In this document: positions 57,642 through 64,000 of the stretch, piece after piece | Layout: every line of letters begins with the position of its first letter | How positions within the stretch are numbered: the first letter of the stretch is position 1 | Origin: CAWFKS01 sp963816435 | Lineage (GTDB): Bacteria > Pseudomonadota > Alphaproteobacteria > Rhizobiales > Rhizobiaceae | Assembly (NCBI GenBank): GCA_963816435.1 | Contig: CAWFKS010000018.1 | Coordinates: forward strand, 248,001-312,000 | Length of the DNA stretch: 64,000 nucleotides | Reading direction: 5' to 3' | Made by a program: the position numbers and the translations under genes | Notes under the pieces: generated by a model | Database searches by the model: none | The model's input: only the letters and a program-made list of their open reading frames with translations | Told to the model about the DNA's origin: nothing

Positions 57642-58385
57642 TCAGTCCCGTCGCATGATGCCGGCGGTGGTGAAGCCGCCATCGACCGCGATGGCCTGGC
57701 CGCTGATGTAGCTGGCGTCCGGCGACAGCAGGAAGGCGATGGCGGCGGCGATCTCGGAAGGCTCGGCATAGCGCCGCTGCGGCAGACGCTCCAGCCAGGA
57801 GCGGCGCTCTTCCTCGCTGTGCAGTTGCGACACCAGCGGCGTCTCGACCGGGCCGGGGCAGATGCAGTTCACCCGCACCCCGCGGCTGGCATATTCCAGC
57901 GCCATCACCTGCGACATCATCATCACGCCGGCCTTGGAAGCGCCGTAGGCGACGCGTCCGTGGTTGGCGCGCAGGCCGGAGACCGAGGCGATGTTGACCA
58001 CCGCCAGCGTGTCCGCCATGCGCTCCAGCGCCGCCCTGGAAGCGATGAAGGAGCCGACGAGATTGACGTCGATGACCTCGCGGAACAGCTCGGCGCTGGT
58101 CGCCTCGAAATTCACGTTGCGCGCGATGCCGGCGGAAGTCACCAGCGCGCCGATCGGGCCCAGTATGTCGACGGCCTGATCGAACGCCTCGGCGATTTCG
58201 TCCTCGTCGGTGACATCGGCGCAGAGGAAGGCGGCGTTCTCGCCGGAAAACCTGTCCTCGGCGCCGGCCAAGCCGTCCTCGTCGGCATCAATCAGCGCGA
58301 CCGGCCAGCCATCGTCGAGCAGCCTTTCGGCCGTGGCGAGCCCGATTCCGGATGCGCCGCCCGTGATGACCGCCGACGGCCTCAT
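57642..58385 (-). CDS. short-chain dehydrogenase/reductase
   Basis: 247 residues, intact. Classical SDR: cofactor motif G9-G-A-S-G-I-G15, NIASVSG serine (S134) and catalytic Y147-G-A-S-K151; C-terminus GQAIAVDGGFTTAG. D33-like acidic residue after the second strand (VALIDADEDG) suggests NAD(H). Coupled by ATGA to the thiolase upstream, so it probably acts on a beta-hydroxyacyl or beta-keto intermediate in the same pathway. Confidence 0.87.
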   Translation of the reverse strand: MRPSAVITGGASGIGLATAERLLDDGWPVALIDADEDGLAGAEDRFSGENAAFLCADVTDEDEIAEAFDQAVDILGPIGALVTSAGIARNVNFEATSAELFREVIDVNLVGSFIASRAALERMADTLAVVNIASVSGLRANHGRVAYGASKAGVMMMSQVMALEYASRGVRVNCICPGPVETPLVSQLHSEEERRSWLERLPQRRYAEPSEIAAAIAFLLSPDASYISGQAIAVDGGFTTAGIMRRD

Positions 58386-59549
58386 TTGATCCGTTCGAGG
58401 ATCGACACGTAGTTGGCCACCGCCGCACCGCCCATGTTGAAGATGCCGCCGAGTTCGGCGTTCTTCACCTGGATGCCGCCGGCCTCGCCGGTGAGCTGCA
58501 TGGCCGACAGAACGTGCATGGAGACGCCGGTGGCGCCAATCGGGTGACCCTTCGCCTTCAGTCCACCGGAGGGATTGACGGGCAGACGACCGTCCATCGC
58601 CGTCTCGCCACTCATCGCCACCCTGGCGCCCTCGCCGCGCGGCGCCAGCCCCATCGCCTCGTATTCGATCAGTTCGGCGATGGTGAAGCAGTCGTGCGTC
58701 TCGACGAAGGAAAGGTCGTCCAGCGTTGCGCCGGCGTTCTTCAGCGCCCTGCCCCAGGCCTCCTCGCAGCCTTCGAACAGGAGGATGTCGCGCTTCGACA
58801 TCGGCAGGAAATCCTGCACGTGCTCGTTGGCGCGGAAGGCGACCGACCTGCGCATGCCGAGCGAGGTCTGCGTGTCGGCGAGCACCAGCGCGGCGGCGCC
58901 GTCGGAGACCAGCGAGCAGTCGGTGCGCTTCAGCGGGCCGGCCACGTACGGGTTCTTGTCGCTCTCGGCGCGGCAGAACTCGTAGCCCAGATCCTTGCGC
59001 ATCTGCGCCCAAGGGTTCTCGACACCGTTCTTGTGGTTTTTCGCGGCGATCATGGCAAGCGCATCGGACTGGTCGCCGTGGCGCTGGAAATAGGCGCTGG
59101 CGATCTTGCCGAAGACGCCGGCGAAACCCGGCCGGCGTGTCGCCGTCCTCCGGCAAATAGGAGGCCTTCAGCAGGTTCTTGCCGATCTCGGGGCCCGGCG
59201 TCGTGGTCATCTGCTCGGCGCCGACGACGAGCACGATGCGCGCGGCATGCGCGTCGATGGCGCGAATGCCCTGGCGGACCGCGGCCGAGCCGGTCGCGCA
59301 GGCGTTCTCGACGCGCGTCGCCGGCTTGAAGCGCAGGCGGTCGTCGGCCTGCAGCACGAGACTGGCGGTGAAGTCCTGGGCCGAGAAGCCGGCATTGAAA
59401 TGGCCGAGCACTATCTCGTCGACGTCGTCGGGGCCGATGCCGGCATGGTCCAGCGCCTGCGCGGCGACCTCGACGATCATGTCTTCGAGCGTGGTGTCGG
59501 CGTGGCGGCCGAAGGGAAGATGCGCCCAGCCCACGATGGATGCGGTCAT
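58382..59549 (-). CDS. thiolase family acetyl-CoA acetyltransferase, one frameshift
   Basis: About 389 residues. MTASIVGWAHLPFGRHADTT, nucleophile C84 in ATRVENACATGSAAVRQGIR, the histidine motif SFVETHDCFTIAELIEYEAM, and the C-terminal NPSGGLKAKGHPIGATGVSM. A shift near 59130 separates the N-terminal third. It resembles the SCP2-like/acetyl-CoA acetyltransferase branch rather than PhaA-type biosynthetic thiolases. Condenses or cleaves beta-ketoacyl-CoA; operon with the SDR. Confidence 0.86.
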
Positions 59550-59690
59550 TGTCTCGATACTCCCTCGAAGAAATCTAGCATGTCGGCGCGCTGCGCGCTG
59601 CCAATTGTTGTCCTGATATCGGTCAGGTCCGGCCGAAACGCAACAAACCACAGCCATGACCTGGCCCTGCGGCGCTTTTGCGATTTTTTC

Positions 59691-59710
59691 TTGATTGACG
59701 GCTCAATCAA
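59691..59710. promoter_or_regulatory. BetI operator upstream of the bet operon
   Basis: TTGATTGACGGCTCAATCAA: perfect 8-base arms around a 4-base centre, 27 bases upstream of the betI ATG. The known BetI operator has the same TTGATTG/CAATCAA half-site type. BetI releases DNA on binding choline, so this site should make the operon choline-inducible. Confidence 0.8.
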
Positions 59711-59737
59711 AAATAGCGTGGTGCGCGGAGAGACTTC

Positions 59738-60332
59738 ATGCCCAAGCTCGGAATGGAACCGGTACGCCGCAAGGCGCTGATCGATGCCGCCATCCTCGCG
59801 ATCGGCGAACGTGGTTCGCTCGACGTCACGATGTCCGAAATCGCCGGCCGGGCCGGCGTCTCGCCGGCGCTGGCGCATCACTATTTCGGCGCCAAGGACG
59901 AGCTGCTGCAGGCGACCATGCGGCACATACTGTCGGAACTGGGCGCCGATCTGCGCGCCGCCCTGGCCAGTGCGGCGACGCCGCGCGAGCGGCTGGATGC
60001 GATCCTTGCGGTGAACTTTTCCGACTCGCAGTTCCGTGCCGAGACGATCGCGGCCTGGCTGGCATTCTATGTCGAGGCGCAGCGCTCGACAGCGATGCGG
60101 CGGCTGTTGAGGATCTACGCCAGGCGCCTGCACTCCAACCTGATGAGCGGGTTGTCGCCGCTGCTGCCGGAGCGCCGAGGCCTCCCGCGTGGCGGAGGGC
60201 GTGGCCGCACTGATCGACGGGCTCTACATCCGCCGCGCTCTCAAGGACGGGCCGCCCGATCCTGCCTCGGCCGTCGCGCTGGTGCGCGACTATCTCGACC
60301 TGAAACTCGAACGCAGCGGAGAGCCCGCATGA
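59738..60332 (+). CDS. betI: BetI choline-responsive TetR repressor, one frameshift
   Basis: About 198 residues. PKLGMEPVRRKALIDAAILA, then helix-turn-helix TMSEIAGRAGVSPALAHHYF and GAKDELLQATMRHILSELGA, the BetI pattern. A shift near 60178 leads to GVAALIDGLYIRRALKDGPP and LVRDYLDLKLERSGEPA. The TGA overlaps the betC ATG (ATGA). The gene lies directly behind a matching palindromic operator. Confidence 0.9.
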
Positions 60333-61857
60333 GCGCGCGCCCGAACATCCTCATCCTCATGGTCGACCAGCTGAACGGAACGCTGTTTCCGGACGGTCCC
60401 GTCGACTTCCTGCACACGCCGCATCTGGCGGAACTGGCTTCGCGGTCCGTCCGCTTCGCCAACAACTATACCGCCTCGCCGCTCTGTGCGCCGGGCCGCG
60501 CTTCCTTCATGAGCGGGCAGTTGCCGTCGCGGACGCGGGTCTACGACAACGCGGCCGAGTTCGTCTCGGCGATCCCCACCTACGCGCACCACTTGCGGAT
60601 GGCCGGCTACTTCACCTGCCTGTCTGGCAAGATGCACTTCGTCGGGCCCGATCAACTGCACGGGTTGGAGGAGCGGCTGACCACCGACATCTATCCCGCC
60701 GATTTCGGCTGGACGCCGGACTATCGCAAGCCCGGCGAGCGCATCGACTGGTGGTACCACAATCTCGGGTCGGTCACCGGCGCGGGCGTTGCCGAGATCT
60801 CCAACCAGATGGAATATGACGACGAGGTCGCCTTCAACGCCGAACAGAAGCTCTATCAGCTCGCCCGCCAGAGCCAGGACGAGGAACGGCGGCCGTGGTG
60901 CCTCACCGTCTCCTTCACCCACCCGCACGACCCCTACGTCGCCAGGCGCAAATACTGGGACCTCTACGAGGACTGCCCGGCGCTGGAGCCGAAGATCGGC
61001 GCGATCCCGTTCGAGGAACAGGACGCGCACTCGCAGCGGCTCTATCTGGCCAACGACTACAAGAACTTCGACATCGAGCCCGAGAACGTTCGCCGCGCGA
61101 GGCGCGGCTATTTCGCCAACATCTCCTATCTCGACGACAAGGTAGGCTCCATCCTCGACGTGCTGAAACGCACGCGCATGGACGACGACACGATCGTCGT
61201 CTTCTGCTCCGATCACGGCGACATGCTGGGTGAGCGCGGGCTTTGGTTCAAGATGAGCTTCTTCGAGGGCTCGGCACGCGTGCCGCTGATGATCGCCGCA
61301 CCCGGGGTAAAGGGACGGCTGGTCGAAACGCCCGTCTCCAACCTCGACATCCTGCCGACGCTCTGCGACCTCGCCGGCGTCGAGATGCATGGAATCATGC
61401 CGTGGACGGACGGCCAGTCGCTGAAGCCACTGATGAACGGCGGCGCAGCGCAGCGAACCCGTGCTTATGGAATATGCCGCCGAAGGCTCCTACGCGCCGA
61501 TGGTCGCGATACGCCAGGGCAAGTGGAAATACGTCCATTGCGAGCTCGACCCGCCGCAGCTCTTCGACCTGGAGAAGCGATCCGCTCGAGCAGACCAACC
61601 TCGCGGCCGATCCGGCTCATGCCGATGTGCTGTCGGAGTTCACGGAAATGATGCTGGCGCGCTGGGACATGGCCCGCTTCGACGCCGAAGTGCGCGAGAG
61701 CCAGGCACGGCGCTGGGTCGTCTATCCGGCGCTGCGCAACGGCTCCTACTATCCGTGGGACTTCCAGCCGCTGCAGAAGGCCTCCGAGCGCTACATGCGC
61801 AACCACATGGATCTCAACGTGCTCGAAGAGCGCAACCGTTTCCCGAGGGGAGAATGA
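60329..61857 (+). CDS. betC: choline-sulfatase, frameshifted near the 3' end
   Basis: About 509 residues. Hydrolyses choline-O-sulfate to choline and sulfate. Sulfatase motifs: NILILMVDQLNGTLFPDGPV with the metal-binding aspartate, YTASPLCAPGRASFMSGQLP where the cysteine becomes formylglycine, and VVFCSDHGDMLGERGLWFKM. Shifts near 61457 and 61585 join MEYAAEGSYAPMVAIRQGKW and DPLEQTNLAADPAHADVLSE to the choline-sulfatase C-terminus YYPWDFQPLQKASERYMRNH. Cytoplasmic; no signal peptide. Confidence 0.92.
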
Positions 61858-61858
61858 C

Positions 61859-62503
61859 ATGATCACCGTCTGGGGCCGAGCCACGTCATCGAACGTACAG
61901 CTCGTCATGTGGGCGCTGGCCGAAATCGGGCTTGACTGCGAACGCCTCGACGTGGGCGGCGCCTTCGGCAAGACCGACACCGAGGAATACCGCCGGATGA
62001 ATCCCAACCGGCTGGTGCCGGTGCTGCAGGACGGCGATCTCACCATGTTCGAGAGCGCCGCGATCGTGCGCTATCTCGGCGCGAAATACGGCAGCGAGCA
62101 GTTCTGGCCGTCCGATCCCGCGCGCCGTGGCCCGCTCGACACCTGGGCGGAGTGGATCAAGACCACCTTCGTCCCGGCCTTCATGCCCGGCGTGTTCCTT
62201 GCGCTGGTGGCGCAGAAGCCGGAGCAGCGCAACGATGCCGCGATCGCGGCATCGGTGGAGAAGGTCAAGCCACTCGCGAAAATGCTGGATGAGCGACTGG
62301 CCGAGATGAAGGATGGCTATCTCGGCGGCAAGGAGCCCTGCTTTGCCGACATCATCGTTGGCGGCCCGCTCTATCGCTATTTCACGCTCGATTTCGACCG
62401 CGCCGAGACGCCGCACCTGGCGGACTACTACCAGCGGCTGACGCAACGTCCCGCCTATGCCCGGCACGTCATGGTCTCCTACGAGAGCCTGAGGGCGAAA
62501 TGA
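61859..62503 (+). CDS. glutathione S-transferase
   Basis: 214 residues, intact. Thioredoxin-like N-domain (TVWGRATSSNVQLVMWALAE, NPNRLVPVLQDGDLTMFESA with the cis-proline and E-S glutathione-binding pair) and helical C-domain (WAEWIKTTFVPAFMPGVFLA). The start follows the betC stop by one base and its end overlaps the next gene (ATGA), so it is part of the bet operon. Substrate unknown. Confidence 0.87.
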   Translation: MITVWGRATSSNVQLVMWALAEIGLDCERLDVGGAFGKTDTEEYRRMNPNRLVPVLQDGDLTMFESAAIVRYLGAKYGSEQFWPSDPARRGPLDTWAEWIKTTFVPAFMPGVFLALVAQKPEQRNDAAIAASVEKVKPLAKMLDERLAEMKDGYLGGKEPCFADIIVGGPLYRYFTLDFDRAETPHLADYYQRLTQRPAYARHVMVSYESLRAK

Positions 62504-63489
62504 TCCCGGACCTCGCCCACCTCAAGCGCGCGTACGCAGCCACGTCCAAAGCCACGCAGGTGACGCCGCTGCTCGAAAGCGCCGCTCTCGCCCGCGAGGT
62601 CGGCGCCGAGCGCGTCTTCGTGAAGCCGGAATCGCTGCAGTGGGCGGGATCGTTCAAGGTGCGCGGCGCTTACTGGCGGCTCACCCTGCTGTCGCCGGAG
62701 GAAAAGCGGCGCGGCGTCGTCGCCTATTCGTCCGGCAACTTTGCGCAGGGGCTCGCGGCCGCCGGCGAAGCGCTCGGCATTCCCGTGACCATCGTCATGC
62801 CGATCGACGCGCCCGCCGCCAAGAGCGAGGCAACCAGAAGCTACGGCGCCCATGTCGTGCAGACCGACCACGGCGATCGCGCCCGCGAGGAAGTGGCCGC
62901 CGAGAAGGCGCGCGAGATCGCGGCCGAGGAAAACCTCGTGCTGCTGCACCCGTTCGACGACGCCGAGATCGTGGCGGGCCAGGCCGGCGCGGGTCTGGAG
63001 GCGCTCGATCAGCTTGCTGCTCGTGGCGCCGAAGCCGACCTGCTGTTCTGCCCCGTCGGCGGCGGCGGACTGATCGGCGGCGTGTCGCTCTCCTTTCACT
63101 ATCTTTCGCCGCAGACCGCCATCTTTGCGGTCGAGCCGGAAGGCTTCAACGGCATGGGAACTTCACTCGCCCGGGGCGCAATCGAGACGATGCCGCTGGG
63201 GGCCGCTTCGATCTGCGACGGGCTGATGGCACGCAGGCCTGGCGAGGCGCCTTTCGCTGCCGTCACCGCTGCCGGCGTAAAGGGCAGGACGGTGTCGGAC
63301 GCCAGCGTCCGGCAGGCAATGAAGCTCGCCTTCGAGCGGCTCAAGCTGGTGCTGGAACCCTCGGGCGCCGCCGCGATTGCCGCAATGCTCGATCCACGGA
63401 TCGACCTTGCCGGCAAGACCGTCGTGGCGATCGCCACCGGCGGCAACATCTCGCTGCAGGACTTCATGAGGCATGTCGGCAATGCTTGA
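62500..63489 (+). CDS. threonine ammonia-lyase / serine racemase-like PLP enzyme
   Basis: 329 residues, intact. Fold type II PLP enzyme: PLP lysine in SLQWAGSFKVRGAYWRLTLL, SSGNFAQGLAAAGEALGIPV asparagine loop, and the phosphate cup VGGGGLIGGVSLSF. Lacks the ACT-type regulatory domain of biosynthetic IlvA, so it is a catabolic or racemase-like form. Embedded between a GST gene and betA with overlaps on both sides. Substrate uncertain; threonine, serine or a hydroxy amino acid. Confidence 0.83.
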   Translation: MIPDLAHLKRAYAATSKATQVTPLLESAALAREVGAERVFVKPESLQWAGSFKVRGAYWRLTLLSPEEKRRGVVAYSSGNFAQGLAAAGEALGIPVTIVMPIDAPAAKSEATRSYGAHVVQTDHGDRAREEVAAEKAREIAAEENLVLLHPFDDAEIVAGQAGAGLEALDQLAARGAEADLLFCPVGGGGLIGGVSLSFHYLSPQTAIFAVEPEGFNGMGTSLARGAIETMPLGAASICDGLMARRPGEAPFAAVTAAGVKGRTVSDASVRQAMKLAFERLKLVLEPSGAAAIAAMLDPRIDLAGKTVVAIATGGNISLQDFMRHVGNA

Positions 63490-64000
63490 GGCGGATTACG
63501 TCATCGTCGGCTCGGGCTCGGCCGGGTCGGCGCTTGCTTACCGGCTGTCGGAGGACGGGCGGAATTCGGTGATCGTCATCGAATATGGCGGCACCGACAT
63601 CGGCCCCTTCATCCAGATGCCGGCGGCCCTGTCCTTTCCGATGAACATGAGCCGCTACGACTGGGGCTACTCGACCGAGCCGGAGCCGAATCTCGGCGGC
63701 CGCGTGCTGGCGACGCCGCGCGGCAAGGTGATCGGCGGCTCGTCCTCGATCAACGGCATGGTCTATGTGCGCGGCCACGCCCGCGACTTCGACCACTGGG
63801 CCGAGAGCGGAGCGGCCGGCTGGTCGTTCGCCGACGTCCTTCCCTACTACAAGCGCCTGGAAACCTCGCACGGCGGCGAGGACGGCTGGCGCGGCATCGA
63901 CGGTCCGCTGCATGTCAGCCGCGGCAAGCGCGAGAACCCGCTCTACGACGCCTTCATCGAGGCCGGCAGCCAGGCGGGCTTCGAGACGACGGCGGACTAC
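63482..64000 (+). CDS. betA: choline dehydrogenase, 3' part outside the window
   Basis: First 173 residues of a GMC-family flavoenzyme that oxidises choline to betaine aldehyde. FAD-binding dinucleotide fold DYVIVGSGSAGSALAYRLSE at the N-terminus, then TPRGKVIGGSSSINGMVYVR, the GMC signature, and HARDFDHWAESGAAGWSFAD. The ATG at 63482 lies eight bases inside the upstream gene. Its place after betI and betC supports the name. No break in the visible part. Confidence 0.9.
   Translation, partial: MLEADYVIVGSGSAGSALAYRLSEDGRNSVIVIEYGGTDIGPFIQMPAALSFPMNMSRYDWGYSTEPEPNLGGRVLATPRGKVIGGSSSINGMVYVRGHARDFDHWAESGAAGWSFADVLPYYKRLETSHGGEDGWRGIDGPLHVSRGKRENPLYDAFIEAGSQAGFETTADY

Overview
The window looks like chromosomal DNA of a high-GC alphaproteobacterium of the order Hyphomicrobiales (Rhizobiales), closest in feel to Mesorhizobium and other Phyllobacteriaceae. 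Reasons: a FeuP/FeuQ two-component pair, a MucR/Ros zinc-finger regulator, an Mrp/Pha antiporter operon, the SufE - DUF6456 - DnaA-C-like helix-turn-helix neighbourhood, DUF1491, DUF2336 and DUF5330 proteins, a bet (choline sulfate) operon, and short intergenic palindromic repeats of the kind scattered through rhizobial genomes. No rRNA, tRNA or CRISPR array was found.

Layout. 1-2068 (minus): FeuQ kinase (cut by the window edge), FeuP regulator and a small exported protein that may be FeuN. 2137-18705 (minus): a complete gene transfer agent (GTA) structural cluster read from gp1 (small terminase, 18705) to gp15 (baseplate/TIM-barrel protein, ending 2367) plus a small membrane protein. Gene order and ATGA/TGATG overlaps are classic, but the cluster is interrupted by palindromic repeats, a terminator, a TPR-like gene and two huge homopolymers (557 G, 83 A). 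Almost every GTA gene longer than about 450 bp needs one or more frameshifts. 18.7-21.4 kb: an accessory islet with an IS1595/ISXO2-like transposase remnant and two unknown genes. 21.5-33.0 kb: housekeeping genes with few frameshifts (PBP1a-type synthase, DUF1214/DUF1254 pair, DUF2336, DUF1491, a peptidoglycan-binding protein overlapping a DivJ/PdhS-like kinase, SufE, DUF6456 and MucR). 33.3-39.2 kb (minus): seven-gene Mrp antiporter operon, A to G. 39.4-50.4 kb: oligopeptidase B, a TetR/DHA2-efflux pair, two c-type cytochromes, superoxide dismutase, branched-chain aminotransferase, haloacid dehalogenase, L,D-transpeptidase and a HerA-like ATPase. 50.7-55.9 kb: methylmalonyl-CoA mutase (two subunits) followed by an accessory patch with an MntA/HepT toxin-antitoxin pair between two 17-bp direct repeats. 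55.9-59.5 kb (minus): GreA-family factor, asparaginase with an internal stop, and an SDR/thiolase pair. 59.7-64.0 kb (plus): BetI, choline sulfatase, a glutathione S-transferase, a threonine-dehydratase-like enzyme and choline dehydrogenase (cut by the edge), behind a near-perfect BetI operator.

Quality caveat. Many genes are split by single-base indels whose two sides still read as one conserved protein; these are annotated as one gene with the break stated. The density of breaks is far higher in 1-18.7 kb than elsewhere, and the two homopolymers lie in the same stretch, so local assembly error is the leading explanation. Decay of the GTA cannot be excluded from sequence alone. No clearly new system could be proven. 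The strongest candidates for a second look are the TPR-gene insertion in the GTA head module, the 54.3-55.9 kb toxin-antitoxin patch at the mutB 3' end, and the unknown gene pair at 19.4-21.0 kb.
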